This document shows, piece by piece, positions 1-7,943 of a stretch of 44,689 nucleotides of DNA. The stretch lies in NCBI GenBank assembly GCA_017432325.1, contig JAFRJJ010000050.1, forward strand, positions 1-44,689, in the 5' to 3' direction. Within the stretch, counting starts at the first letter, position 1. Each line of letters opens with the position of its first letter. Origin of the DNA: Solobacterium sp. (lineage in GTDB: Bacteria > Bacillota_I > Bacilli_A > Erysipelotrichales > Erysipelotrichaceae). The translations under genes and the position numbers were made by a program. The notes beneath the pieces were generated by a model. The model saw only the letters and a list, made by a program, of their open reading frames with translations. It did no database searches and was not told the DNA's origin.

Positions 1-187
1 TTGTGTTGTTCGATCGGACCGGTCTTACATATTTACTGAAGTTTACTCCTTCCACCGCTTCCAGAAACGAAAACACTTCATCATCTTTTTCAAGAATGAA
101 CAATGTATTGATTGGCAGACTCAGCTGAACTGCATTATAATTAGTTCGCTGATCAGGTAGGTCGAGTACTTGATTAGCTTTTTTCAT
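1..187 (-). CDS. IS1182-like transposase, N-terminal part (runs off window)
   Basis: Reading the minus strand from the ATG at 187 gives an open frame of 62 residues that runs off the left edge. It begins MKKANQVLDLP and contains QLSLPINTLFILEKDDEV followed by FLEAVEGVNFSKYVRPV. This resembles the N-terminus of IS1182-type (DUF772) transposases, where a short 'QL-LPI' segment precedes a 'ENDPV..F' segment and a predicted helix. The catalytic DDE domain would lie outside the window, so intactness cannot be judged. The ATG is preceded by a perfect extended -10 (TGGTATAAT on the minus strand, 202-194) whose last base lies 6 nt before the ATG, with no Shine-Dalgarno sequence, so the transcript is probably leaderless. 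The family call is from pattern recall only. Confidence 0.6.
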   Translation of the reverse strand, partial: MKKANQVLDLPDQRTNYNAVQLSLPINTLFILEKDDEVFSFLEAVEGVNFSKYVRPVRSNNT

Positions 188-193
188 ATCTAT

Positions 194-202
194 ATTATAC
201 CA
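194..202 (-). promoter_or_regulatory. Extended -10 promoter of the transposase
   Basis: TGGTATAAT on the minus strand matches the TGnTATAAT extended -10 consensus exactly. It ends 6 nt before the ATG at 187, so transcription would start at or next to the start codon. Confidence 0.55.
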
Positions 203-233
203 TGCTTGCATGTGTTTTGCCAGCTAAAGAAAA

Positions 234-262
234 CTGTAACAGTCATTTTTCAACTGTTACAG
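234..262. repeat. Perfect 9-bp inverted repeat upstream of the transposase
   Basis: CTGTAACAG (234-242) and CTGTTACAG (254-262) are perfect reverse complements separated by 11 nt. It lies about 50 bp upstream of the transposase start. It may be part of the insertion-sequence end or a hairpin in it; no T-run follows, so it is not a typical terminator. The outer boundary of the element cannot be fixed from one end. Confidence 0.45.
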
Positions 263-398
263 CCCCTTTATCATAAGCGGTGCTGAAAGGCTGTTTATCA
301 GTCCGTTTATTGAATTGTATGAATAACCGATCAGGAATGCCGCATTGTATGAATTCTGTGTGAAATGTTATAAAACCACAGTCATTGACCGATGGTCA

Positions 399-407
399 TG
401 TTAAAAT
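399..407 (+). promoter_or_regulatory. Extended -10 promoter, probable leaderless start
   Basis: TGTTAAAAT (TGn plus TAAAAT). The box ends 6 nt before the ATG at 414 and there is no SD in between. A TGACC-GAT-GGTCA inverted repeat (386-398) lies directly upstream and could be an operator. The TTGACC within it is only 11 nt from the -10, too close to act as a normal -35. Confidence 0.5.
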
Positions 408-413
408 GCAGTC

Positions 414-755
414 ATGAAAAAGATATTACGAAATATTATTGTGGAGACCGTGTCTCTGTGGGTGATCGATATGCTGTTCAACGGTATTGCCTTTACCAGC
501 ATGACAGCTATGATCATGACAGCCGTGATCCTTGCGCTGCTGAACAGTACGGTACGTCCGGTCCTGAAGATCATGACGGTACCCGTCTCGATCCTGACGC
601 TCGGATTCTTCTCACTGGTCGTGAATGCAGTAGTGCTGATCCTTGCTTTTTCACTGGCAGAAGGAGCATATATCGATTCCTTCTTCACGGCGTTTATAGC
701 GAGTATCATACTTGCATTTGTGAACAGTGCTGTGGAAGGATTGTTTAAGGATTGA
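414..755 (+). CDS. Phage holin family 4-like / YvlD-like membrane protein
   Basis: A 113-residue integral membrane protein with about four hydrophobic segments (roughly residues 3-21, 27-46, 55-80 and 87-108). The block LALLNSTVRPVLKIMTVPV followed by TLGFF is the signature of the phage holin 4 superfamily (PF04020), which contains many chromosomal non-phage proteins of unknown role such as YvlD. No phage genes are nearby, so a holin role in lysis is unlikely. The start is the ATG at 414, placed by the -10 box that ends 6 nt upstream. The stop overlaps the SD region of the next gene, so the two are probably co-transcribed. Confidence 0.75.
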   Translation: MKKILRNIIVETVSLWVIDMLFNGIAFTSMTAMIMTAVILALLNSTVRPVLKIMTVPVSILTLGFFSLVVNAVVLILAFSLAEGAYIDSFFTAFIASIILAFVNSAVEGLFKD

Positions 756-757
756 CG

Positions 758-1186
758 ATGTCCGATGTCAAATTGATCTATCAGTCCAGTACCGGTCATG
801 CGTACACAGTTGCGAAAGCTGTGGGAAATGAACTGAATACGGAACCGATCAATATTCATGAACCGGCAGTGCTGGCAGATACAGACCTTCTGATCCTTTG
901 CATCGAAACACGCGATGGCAAGCCTGATCAGTATCTGCTGGACTATCTTGATCAGCTCCCTGTCAACAGTATCAAGGATGCCGCACTGATCAGCACCAGT
1001 GTATCCGGCAGGGATTATACAGAACTCGCGGTCGGACTGCTCGGACATAAGGGAATTTCCGTATATCCGAAGCGTCTTTGCCTGAAAAGCAGTATCTTGA
1101 GGCTTTTCCGGAACAGACCGGACGATACAGATCTGAAAGAAGCAAGATTATTTGCAAGGGAGGTAGCCGCTGCCTGCGGGCAGTAA
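758..1186 (+). CDS. Flavodoxin-like protein
   Basis: 142 residues with a flavodoxin-type start: a short beta strand (VKLIYQSSTGHAYTVAKAV) whose SSTGHAYT loop fits the FMN-phosphate-binding T/S-x-T-G-x-T region. A second strand (DLLILCIETRDGKPD) and a third (DAALISTSVSGRDY) fit the FMN-binding loops, as in FldA or FlaV-type proteins that carry low-potential electrons. The ATG at 758 is chosen because AAGGA lies 6 nt upstream; a TTG at 752 is in frame but overlaps the previous stop. It is followed by an intrinsic terminator at 1276-1306. Redox partner unknown. The last 30 residues are basic and not typical of flavodoxin, so membership is probable rather than certain. Confidence 0.65.
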   Translation: MSDVKLIYQSSTGHAYTVAKAVGNELNTEPINIHEPAVLADTDLLILCIETRDGKPDQYLLDYLDQLPVNSIKDAALISTSVSGRDYTELAVGLLGHKGISVYPKRLCLKSSILRLFRNRPDDTDLKEARLFAREVAAACGQ

Positions 1187-1275
1187 TACTTGCACAGCCA
1201 GCAGGTCTTTCGGATCAGGAACGATCAATATGTTGTTCAGCATATGTCCTGCTGCAGAAAACTAACAGATTATGA

Positions 1276-1306
1276 AGCCGGGCATATGTGAGAACCGGCT
1301 TTTATT
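1276..1306 (+). terminator. Intrinsic terminator after the flavodoxin-like gene
   Basis: AGCCGG (1276-1281) pairs with CCGGCT (1295-1300), followed by TTTATT. It overlaps an in-frame upstream ATG (1272) of the next gene, which argues for the later start at 1326. Confidence 0.6.
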
Positions 1307-1325
1307 AACAGGTGGGAAAGTAAAA

Positions 1326-2312
1326 ATGACAGAAATCAAACAGAAAAATACAGTCAGTGATGAGGAACTGGCTTATGCGAACCGGGTGATACAGATTCTG
1401 AAACAGTATTACCACCGGCATGTTATCGGACAGGAAGCTCTCGGAGATGCCCTGATTTCATCGATCATGGCAGACGGACATATCCTGATCGAATCGGTGC
1501 CCGGTCTTGCCAAGACAACGGCTGCCAAAGCGATCGCGTCGGCAGTCAACGCATCCTTTTCAAGGATCCAGTGCACACCGGATCTGCTTCCGTCGGACAT
1601 TACGGGAACACAGGTCTATAACCGGAATACAGCACAGTTTGAGACGGTATTCGGACCGGTATTTTCAAATTTCGTTCTGCTTGATGAGATCAACAGATCC
1701 AGCGCAAAGACGCAGGCCGCGATGCTTGAAGCAATGCAGGAAAAGCAGGTAACGATCGCTGGTGTCAGCTACCATATGCCGGAGGATCTGTTTATCGTTA
1801 TCGCAACGCAGAACCCGATCGAGCAGGAAGGAACATATATGCTGTCGGAAGCACAGACAGACCGCTTCCTCATCAAGGAAAAGCTGGATTATCCTGACGT
1901 GAATGAAGAAGCGAAAATTCTCCGTCTGCTTGAAAAAGACACAGGAAAAGACGAGCCAGTATTGTCGACAGAGCATATCCGTACACTGCAGCGGATCTGC
2001 CGGAATGTATATATCGATCAGGCGATCATCAATTACATTGCAAGGATCGTATCTGCCACAAGAACACCTTCCGATGAAATGAAACAGTATATCCGTTTCG
2101 GCGCATCTGTCCGCGCGTCCATTGCCTTCATGAAGATGAGCAAGGCGCACGCACTCCTTTCCGGACGCAGTTATGTGATCCCTGAAGATGTGAAGGCGGT
2201 CCGTCACAGTGTCCTGCGCCACAGGATCTCATTGAGCTACAGTGCTGTTTCCCAGAAGATTCAGCCGGAAGATCTGATCGATCAGATCTTCAGCGGGATA
2301 CCTACACCATGA
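1326..2312 (+). CDS. MoxR-family AAA+ ATPase
   Basis: 328 residues. A P-loop variant SVPGLAKTT (about 57-65), a Walker B region LLDEINRSSAKTQAAMLEAM (about 115-135), a sensor IATQNPIEQEG and the second region TDRFL match the MoxR subfamily, cytoplasmic ATPases that help fold or insert metal into vWA-domain partners. The start at 1326 follows AGGTGGG and lies past the upstream terminator; an earlier in-frame ATG at 1272 sits inside that terminator. The stop overlaps the start of the DUF58 gene by 4 nt. The following DUF58, vWA and TPR genes make this the ATPase of a MoxR-Bat type operon. Confidence 0.93.
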   Translation: MTEIKQKNTVSDEELAYANRVIQILKQYYHRHVIGQEALGDALISSIMADGHILIESVPGLAKTTAAKAIASAVNASFSRIQCTPDLLPSDITGTQVYNRNTAQFETVFGPVFSNFVLLDEINRSSAKTQAAMLEAMQEKQVTIAGVSYHMPEDLFIVIATQNPIEQEGTYMLSEAQTDRFLIKEKLDYPDVNEEAKILRLLEKDTGKDEPVLSTEHIRTLQRICRNVYIDQAIINYIARIVSATRTPSDEMKQYIRFGASVRASIAFMKMSKAHALLSGRSYVIPEDVKAVRHSVLRHRISLSYSAVSQKIQPEDLIDQIFSGIPTP

Positions 2313-3169
2313 TGGATTACATTTTGCTGGATGAGATCAGCACATCCATCCGGCTTTATGCGTCCAGAAAAAGCATGAATCCGACCGACGGACTGTTTTC
2401 ATCAGTCTATCAGGGTTCCGGCATGGATTTTGATGACCTGAGAACATATACCGCGGGAGACCGGATCAGGGATATTGACTGGAAGGCCAGTTCCAGAAGT
2501 GAGGAGATCCTTGTCCGAAGAAGTACGGAAGAACGCAGGCATCATGTCCTGTTCATCATGGATACAGGCAAAGCCATGATGGCAGATACACCGCAGTCTG
2601 TGATGAAGGCAGCTCTTGCTGTAAGGACGATGGGAGCGGTCGGTTATCTGCTGAACAGACAGTCGGCAGACCTGGCAGAAATGCTTTCCGTGAAGGAAGG
2701 GATCGACTATATTCCATTTTCTTCGGGAAATGTATATCTGCAGAATATGATGAACCGGTATGCGGATGCTGTAGGGGACGGGACAAAGACAGTGAATGAA
2801 GTGCTCCGTCACGCGGATGAGCGCATTGGAAGACATTGTCTGATATTTGTGCTGACGGATATGGAAGGCATATCAAAGCTGAACGAAGAACTGATCGCAG
2901 CAGCTGTGCACAGACATGATCTTTTTGTAGTACGCATTGATGATGCTCTGCTGTGTGCTGACAACAGCTTTGATATTTTCAGCGGACGCTACGCTGATAC
3001 ACAGTACTTTATGACTCCGGCATTGCAGGAAACGGAAAAACGTGTGCGTCAGGAGGTCCTGGACAACGCGGACAGACTGTTTATGAAATACGGAGTCCAT
3101 CATACAAGTCTTGGAAAAGAAGACGAACTTTTGGACCGGATTGATGAGTTATTCAGGTTTCATGGGTGA
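2309..3169 (+). CDS. DUF58 domain protein (vWA-like)
   Basis: 286 residues. The block LRTYTAGDRIRDIDWKASSR with VRRSTEERRH (about 45-78) is the DUF58 signature, and a vWA-like fold follows (VLFIMDTGKAMM, then LIFVLTDMEG). In place of the MIDAS D-x-S-x-S it has DTGKA, so metal binding is doubtful. DUF58 proteins almost always sit next to moxR and are thought to be clients or adaptors of the ATPase. It overlaps moxR by 4 nt (ATGA) and lies 4 nt before the next start, which indicates translational coupling. No membrane segment is seen, unlike many DUF58 proteins with two N-terminal helices. Confidence 0.88.
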   Translation: MMDYILLDEISTSIRLYASRKSMNPTDGLFSSVYQGSGMDFDDLRTYTAGDRIRDIDWKASSRSEEILVRRSTEERRHHVLFIMDTGKAMMADTPQSVMKAALAVRTMGAVGYLLNRQSADLAEMLSVKEGIDYIPFSSGNVYLQNMMNRYADAVGDGTKTVNEVLRHADERIGRHCLIFVLTDMEGISKLNEELIAAAVHRHDLFVVRIDDALLCADNSFDIFSGRYADTQYFMTPALQETEKRVRQEVLDNADRLFMKYGVHHTSLGKEDELLDRIDELFRFHG

Positions 3170-3173
3170 AGTT

Positions 3174-3620
3174 ATGAGAATTACAGTAAACCTGCAGGAT
3201 GTCAGAATGTTTTCGTTCTTCTGGCTGCTGGCGGCAGTGATCGGTCTGGCGGCAGCTGTTTTCCTCGTGCATCAGCTGATCGGAAAGAACAGACTGGCAC
3301 AGAAAGCAGCTGAGGAAGAAGTTTCCCTGCAGGATAAATATCTTGGAAAACTTGATCATCTGGAACAGGAGTATCTGCATAATCAGATCAGTGTGCGCAA
3401 TGCATATCAGGCATTAAGCAGAACAGTCAGGGAATACGGCTCCGAGCTGACGGGGATCCCGATGGACAGGCTGACACTGGCTGAGATACGTCTGCACGGT
3501 TCCGGGAAGGCTGCTCATCTTGTAGAGCGGTATTATGAACCGGAATTTGCGGAATACGCCGAAGACAAGTTTATCCATGAAATACATTATGCAAAGGAGG
3601 TCATCAGGGCATGGAACTGA
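3174..3620 (+). CDS. Small single-pass membrane protein, DUF4381-like by position
   Basis: 148 residues: an N-terminal stretch LQDVRMF, one transmembrane helix (about 14-34), a charged coiled-coil-like segment (about 45-75) and a C-terminal helical domain (ALSRTVREYGSELTGIPM). This build and its place between the DUF58 and vWA genes match DUF4381-type proteins of proteobacterial MoxR operons, though residue similarity is weak. The start chosen is the ATG at 3174 with GGGTGA upstream; the frame is open to 3111, but that would overlap the DUF58 gene by 59 nt. It overlaps the next gene by 10 nt. Function unknown; probably a membrane anchor or scaffold for the vWA proteins. Confidence 0.7.
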   Translation: MRITVNLQDVRMFSFFWLLAAVIGLAAAVFLVHQLIGKNRLAQKAAEEEVSLQDKYLGKLDHLEQEYLHNQISVRNAYQALSRTVREYGSELTGIPMDRLTLAEIRLHGSGKAAHLVERYYEPEFAEYAEDKFIHEIHYAKEVIRAWN

Positions 3621-4708
3621 GATATCCTTTTGTGCTTTGGATCGGACTGGCTTTATTGGCGGTATCGGTCGTCGTTCTGTACAGATACAGGAAAAATACA
3701 GGATTCAGCGGCGGGATCAAGGTATCGACAGCCGGTCTGCTTGAACAGGTACCGGAATTCCGCAAAGCAAAACAGACTGCACGTCTTCTGAGGATCCTCA
3801 CAAGACTGACTTTGTGCGGCATGTTCGTTTCTGCGCTGTTTCTTGCGGCAGGTCCGTATGAAACACGGGAACAGACAACGACCCTGCGTCAGCGCGATAT
3901 TATTTTCTGTCTTGACGTTTCCTATTCCATTTACGAACTGAATGATGCTCTGGTGGACCAGCTGAAAGAACTGTCGCAGGGACTGGAAGGAGACCGCCTC
4001 GGAATATCGATCTATAACACATCAACGATCCTGTACGTTCCGCTGAGCGATGACTATACATTTATCCAGCAGAAACTGGATGAACTGAAAGAGTATTTTT
4101 CACTTCAGAAGGATCTTGTTGCATATGAAGACAAGTTCTGGCTGACAGACCGTGAATATGCGGAATATGAAAAGATATACAGGCAGCTGGAATTCTTTGA
4201 TGCGGGAACGATCGTTGACAGCTATTACCGCGGAAGTTCACTGATCGGTGAAGGACTTGCGTCAGCGATGTACAGTTTTCCGGATCTGAATGAAGAAGAA
4301 CGTACAAGAGTCATCATCATGACGACAGACAACGACGAGCGCGCGGAAACACAGCCGGTCGTAGAGCTGGATGAAGCTGCTGCGCTTGCGGCTTCGCATG
4401 ATATTACGATCTTCGGTATTTTCCCTGACCGTGAAAAGTATGAATCAGACAGACTGTATCTGTACGATCAGAATCTGCGTGATTTCAGACAGAGCATTGA
4501 ACAGACCGGCGGCCAGGTCTATGAGGTCACAAGATTACTGGATGTCGATACGATCCTGGATGATATTCAGCGCGATCCTGCCATGCAGGCAGCTCAGGTG
4601 ACCACGGAATATGAAGTGGATCTGCCGCAGATTCCGTTTATCTGCCTGATCGTCTTCTTTGCAGGATATGTGATCTGCAGGTATGTCAGATTCAGAGGTG
4701 TACTATGA
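3611..4708 (+). CDS. vWA domain membrane protein, BatA-like
   Basis: 365 residues. Two N-terminal hydrophobic segments (about 8-26 and 61-80) precede a von Willebrand A domain that starts IIFCLDVSYSIYEL. The MIDAS motif D-x-S-x-S is complete (Asp102, Ser104, Ser106), with a later Thr/Asp loop at VIIMTTDNDERAET. A C-terminal helix (about 340-358) returns to the membrane. This is the BatA layout, with the vWA domain outside between membrane segments. It starts within the previous gene (10-nt overlap, AGGAGG upstream at 3596-3601) and its stop overlaps the next ATG (ATGA). Probably a MoxR client; the extracytoplasmic target is unknown. Confidence 0.87.
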   Translation: MELRYPFVLWIGLALLAVSVVVLYRYRKNTGFSGGIKVSTAGLLEQVPEFRKAKQTARLLRILTRLTLCGMFVSALFLAAGPYETREQTTTLRQRDIIFCLDVSYSIYELNDALVDQLKELSQGLEGDRLGISIYNTSTILYVPLSDDYTFIQQKLDELKEYFSLQKDLVAYEDKFWLTDREYAEYEKIYRQLEFFDAGTIVDSYYRGSSLIGEGLASAMYSFPDLNEEERTRVIIMTTDNDERAETQPVVELDEAAALAASHDITIFGIFPDREKYESDRLYLYDQNLRDFRQSIEQTGGQVYEVTRLLDVDTILDDIQRDPAMQAAQVTTEYEVDLPQIPFICLIVFFAGYVICRYVRFRGVL

Positions 4709-5661
4709 TCGTTCAGCCGATGATAAATCCGATCATTCTGACAGTGATCGCAGCAGGCTTTGTTTTCATAGTATGGAAACTGGTCCGTCAGTACCGGGAT
4801 CACCTGCGCACATCATTCCTGCATATGGCAGCGCTGACACTGATCTGCCTGATGCTGGGAGTGATCGGTCTGCGTCCGATGATCTATGACAACGACCGTA
4901 AAGCGATCGCCAAGAATATCGATGTGCTGTTTGTCGTTGATACGACATTGAGCATGTGGGCAAACGACGGAAAAGACGGTGCCCAGCGAATGGATACTGT
5001 TCTGGAAGACGTTAACCGCATCATGGAAGAGATGGCAGGGGCAAGTTTCGGCCTGATCCGCTTTGACAATCAGTCACAGATCCTTTCTCCGTTTACGACT
5101 GATATCCGGAATGTCCGGGACGCGCTTAAGATCATGCTGAGACCGGCATCCGGATATGCAAAGGGCAGTACGATGGGACTGCCGCTGGAAGATATGAAGC
5201 TGCTGCTGGAATCTTCATACAATAAGAAGAACCGGCTTACAGTCGTATTCTTCATCTCGGATGGTGAGGAAACGGCAGAAAAAGAGCCCGCTTCGTTTGC
5301 GTCACTGCATACATATATCGACAGCGGCGCAGTCATGGGATATGGAACAGAGAACGGCGGAACGATGAGTTACCGCGGAGGCGCATCTGTCTATGATCCA
5401 AGTACAGGAGAAGCGGCAGTGTCCCGCATTGATGAAAGCAATCTGCAGCAGATCGCATCAGATCTCGGAGTCGACTATATCCATATGGGAGAAAAAGTCG
5501 GGCCGGATCATATCGTAAAATCGGTCATGCGCTCCTGCAGCAGAAGAGAAGATGCGAAAAGCTACGATATTTACCAGGATATCTATTACATATTTGCAGG
5601 TATCATTCTGGCATGCGTTGCGCTGGAAGTGCTTGATCAGCGCAGGAGGGGAAGCTTATGA
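4705..5661 (+). CDS. vWA domain membrane protein, BatB-like
   Basis: 318 residues with two N-terminal membrane segments (about 9-24 and 38-53), a vWA domain (about 74-280) and a C-terminal helix (about 293-312). The MIDAS reads D-T-T-L-S (Asp79 to Ser83), so the first serine is replaced by threonine; the downstream loop FFISDGEET supplies the usual D-G. It is coupled to its neighbours at both ends by 4-nt ATGA overlaps (4705-4708 and 5658-5661), so expression should be near stoichiometric with BatA-like and the TPR protein. BatB-like proteins are described with BatA in stress tolerance in Bacteroides and spirochaetes; the role in Bacillota is unclear. Confidence 0.87.
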   Translation: MIVQPMINPIILTVIAAGFVFIVWKLVRQYRDHLRTSFLHMAALTLICLMLGVIGLRPMIYDNDRKAIAKNIDVLFVVDTTLSMWANDGKDGAQRMDTVLEDVNRIMEEMAGASFGLIRFDNQSQILSPFTTDIRNVRDALKIMLRPASGYAKGSTMGLPLEDMKLLLESSYNKKNRLTVVFFISDGEETAEKEPASFASLHTYIDSGAVMGYGTENGGTMSYRGGASVYDPSTGEAAVSRIDESNLQQIASDLGVDYIHMGEKVGPDHIVKSVMRSCSRREDAKSYDIYQDIYYIFAGIILACVALEVLDQRRRGSL

Positions 5662-6353
5662 AAAAACGTATCATAGCTGCCGTCCTTCTGGTGATCTGTT
5701 CGGCATTTATCCTGATCCGTTATTCGATCAATGCTGTGTTCGTGAACGGATATCATGAAGGCAGGTACCTGGACAGTACGGAAAGCAGACTGCTGAATGT
5801 GAATTTCCCGCAGGGCTGGCTGCCTTATTACAATCTTGGCAACAGCGCCTATCAGCAGGGAAATTATGACAGGGCGGTACTGCTGTATGAGGAAGCCCTG
5901 GAACAGGATCCCCGCCATCCCGCAGCCTGCAGTATCCGTGTCAATCTGGCACTGGCGATGCTTCAGAAGATCGACTTTGAACATGACGATTCCGAAAGCA
6001 TCGTAAACCAGCTGCTTGCGGCAAGAGCTGTTCTGACCGAAGACGGATGCGCCGGGGAAACAGAGCAGGACGGTCACAGTCCCGAGGCGGAAGAACTGAA
6101 GAAAAACATTGACGACATGCTGCAGCAGATGGGCGGCCAGGGTGAATCCGGAGAGGATGAAGAATCCGGGGAATCCGATGAAGAAGAACAGGAAGAAGGC
6201 CAGGACGAGCAGCAGGATACATCCGAGCGTGAACAGCAGATCCAGCAGCAGCTCGAAGAGATGATGCAGGACAATATGGAAGAGCGTCAGGATGTCCAGG
6301 AATGGTATTCTCAGGAAGGCTCATACAACCAGTACAACGGAAAAACCTGGTAA
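5658..6353 (+). CDS. TPR protein, BatC-like
   Basis: 231 residues. One N-terminal membrane helix or signal anchor (about 5-23) is followed by TPR-like helices (LPYYNLGNSAYQQGNYDRAV and LYEEALEQDPRHPAA, about 53-95). A very acidic, glutamine-rich low-complexity region (about 120-200) and a C-terminus ending NGKTW follow. BatC-type proteins share the same order and commonly end in a G-K-x-W motif, so the ending is a useful identifier. It is the last gene of the operon and is followed by a terminator at 6367-6405. It probably assembles the vWA proteins on the membrane. Confidence 0.83.
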   Translation: MKKRIIAAVLLVICSAFILIRYSINAVFVNGYHEGRYLDSTESRLLNVNFPQGWLPYYNLGNSAYQQGNYDRAVLLYEEALEQDPRHPAACSIRVNLALAMLQKIDFEHDDSESIVNQLLAARAVLTEDGCAGETEQDGHSPEAEELKKNIDDMLQQMGGQGESGEDEESGESDEEEQEEGQDEQQDTSEREQQIQQQLEEMMQDNMEERQDVQEWYSQEGSYNQYNGKTW

Positions 6354-6366
6354 AGACCAGGTCAGA

Positions 6367-6405
6367 GGCGTAAACCTGAATGATTTTGGGGATACGCCCC
6401 TTTTT
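6367..6405 (+). terminator. Intrinsic terminator of the MoxR-Bat operon
   Basis: GGCGTA (6367-6372) can pair with TACGCC (6393-6398), or a smaller GGGG/CCCC hairpin (6388-6400) can form; both end in TTTTT (6401-6405). Confidence 0.65.
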
Positions 6406-6473
6406 GTTCTGATACTGCCCGCCGTCCATGCGCTTCAGTGTTTGACATGCGGTTTATTACCGGCAGCAGGGTA

Positions 6474-6482
6474 TGATATCAT
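6474..6482 (+). promoter_or_regulatory. Extended -10 promoter of the MATE gene
   Basis: TGATATCAT fits TGnTATnAT. Predicted start is about 6489, just before the SD AGAAGG. TTGACA at 6442-6447 is too far away to be its -35. Confidence 0.4.
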
Positions 6483-6506
6483 TATTCTGTTAAGAAGGTG
6501 GCAGCC

Positions 6507-7868
6507 ATGACAGCAAAACACAAGACGACCAGCCGTGACCTGACGACCGGTAATATAGCTCTGCAGATCCTTGCTTTTTCGCTTCCATTGATGTTGGGAA
6601 ATGTGTTTCAGATGCTGTACAACACAGTGGACTCGATCGTTGTCGGCAACTTTGTAGGTACACAGGCACTTGCTGCAGTCGGCGCGACAACGATGATCGT
6701 CAACCTGTTTGTCTTTTTCTTTAACGGGTTCTCGATCGGTGCAGGTGTTGTGATCGGAAACTATTTCGGTGCCAAAGAAATGAAGAAACTTCATAATGCT
6801 GTGGAAACGGTCATGACGGCATCCTTTATCCTGTGTGTGGTATTTACCGTGATCAGTGTCGCAGGCGTCAAGCCGATGCTGAGGTTCATGTCTACACCCG
6901 AAGATGTTTTCCCTGAGGCAGTCACTTATCTGCGGATCTACTTTGCCGGATTGTCCGGTCTGCTGATCTATAACATCGGATCAGGTATCCTGCGTGCAGT
7001 CGGTGATACGACCAGACCGCTTTATTTCCTGATCCTGACAAGTGTTCTGAACATCATCCTGGACCTGCTGTTTGTGATCGTGTTCAGCCTGGGAATCGCC
7101 GGTGTTGCACTGGCAACGATCATTTCACAGATGATCTCGGCACTTCTGATCATCTATCTGCTGACACATACATCCGATATCTACCGGTTCACATGGAAGG
7201 ATATGCATATCAATTTCGATATCCTGAGAAAGGTATTCTCGGTCGGTCTGCCTGCCGCGATCCAGTCCGTCATTACCGCTTTCTCCAATATCTTTGTCCA
7301 GTCCTATATCAATTATTTCGGTTCCGGGGTCATGGCTGCCTGGAGCTGCTATAACAAGATCGATATGTTTATCATGCTGCCGATGAACAGTATGGCTCTG
7401 TCAGCTACGACATTTGTCAGCCAGAATATCGGAGCCAATCAGATCAAGCGTGCCAACGACGGCACAAAGACAGCGATCATGATGACGTTAGGCATTACGG
7501 CTGTGATCGCCACCGGGATCTGGCTCTTTGCGGCAGCTGCAGTCAGCCTGTTTACTTCTGATCAGGAAGTTATTTCCTACGGTTCCATGTTCCTGAGGAC
7601 AAATGTATACTTCCTGCTGTTCAACTGCATCAACCATGTACTTGCCGGTGCGCTCCGCGGACGCGGCGATTCAAAGGCACCGATGGTGATCATGCTGACG
7701 GGATTTGTAGCGATCCGCCAGTGCTATCTGTATGTGATGACACACTTCATTTCCAATACACCGCAGATGGTAGGTTTCGGATATCCGGTCGGCTGGATGG
7801 CGACATGTGTTATGGAAGTGCTGTATTTCATGGCAAAATGGAACAACAAAAATACGATTTCAGTGTAA
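6507..7868 (+). CDS. MATE family multidrug/sodium exporter
   Basis: 453 residues with about twelve membrane helices in two six-helix halves. The first half opens ILAFSLPLMLGNVFQMLYNT then DSIVVGNFVG, with the ALAAVGA segment; the second half opens FSVGLPAAIQSVITAF. These are MATE hallmarks in the DinF/NorM-like Bacillota branch that exports organic cations or drugs in exchange for Na+ or H+. The ATG at 6507 is preceded by AGAAGGTGG; an in-frame GTG at 6498 overlaps that SD and is less likely. It is a single-gene unit with its own promoter and terminator. Substrate unknown. Confidence 0.9.
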   Translation: MTAKHKTTSRDLTTGNIALQILAFSLPLMLGNVFQMLYNTVDSIVVGNFVGTQALAAVGATTMIVNLFVFFFNGFSIGAGVVIGNYFGAKEMKKLHNAVETVMTASFILCVVFTVISVAGVKPMLRFMSTPEDVFPEAVTYLRIYFAGLSGLLIYNIGSGILRAVGDTTRPLYFLILTSVLNIILDLLFVIVFSLGIAGVALATIISQMISALLIIYLLTHTSDIYRFTWKDMHINFDILRKVFSVGLPAAIQSVITAFSNIFVQSYINYFGSGVMAAWSCYNKIDMFIMLPMNSMALSATTFVSQNIGANQIKRANDGTKTAIMMTLGITAVIATGIWLFAAAAVSLFTSDQEVISYGSMFLRTNVYFLLFNCINHVLAGALRGRGDSKAPMVIMLTGFVAIRQCYLYVMTHFISNTPQMVGFGYPVGWMATCVMEVLYFMAKWNNKNTISV

Positions 7869-7874
7869 ATAACG

Positions 7875-7900
7875 GTCCTGTGCACAGGACTGCTTTTTTT
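7875..7900 (+). terminator. Intrinsic terminator of the MATE gene
   Basis: GTCCTG (7875-7880) pairs with CAGGAC (7885-7890) around a TGCA loop, followed by seven T (7894-7900). Confidence 0.85.
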
Positions 7901-7943
7901 ACAGCAATGTTCGGGATATCATCATATTAGGAGAACAACAGTT

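Noticed and set aside
414..755. Prophage remnant
   Set aside because: The holin-4 family is mostly chromosomal, and no other phage gene is seen.
401..1048. 215-residue minus-strand frame over the holin-like and flavodoxin-like genes
   Set aside because: Antisense shadow; the plus-strand genes have recognisable family motifs.
1272..1325. Earlier ATG for the MoxR ATPase
   Set aside because: It lies in the stem of an intrinsic terminator, and a strong SD precedes the ATG at 1326.
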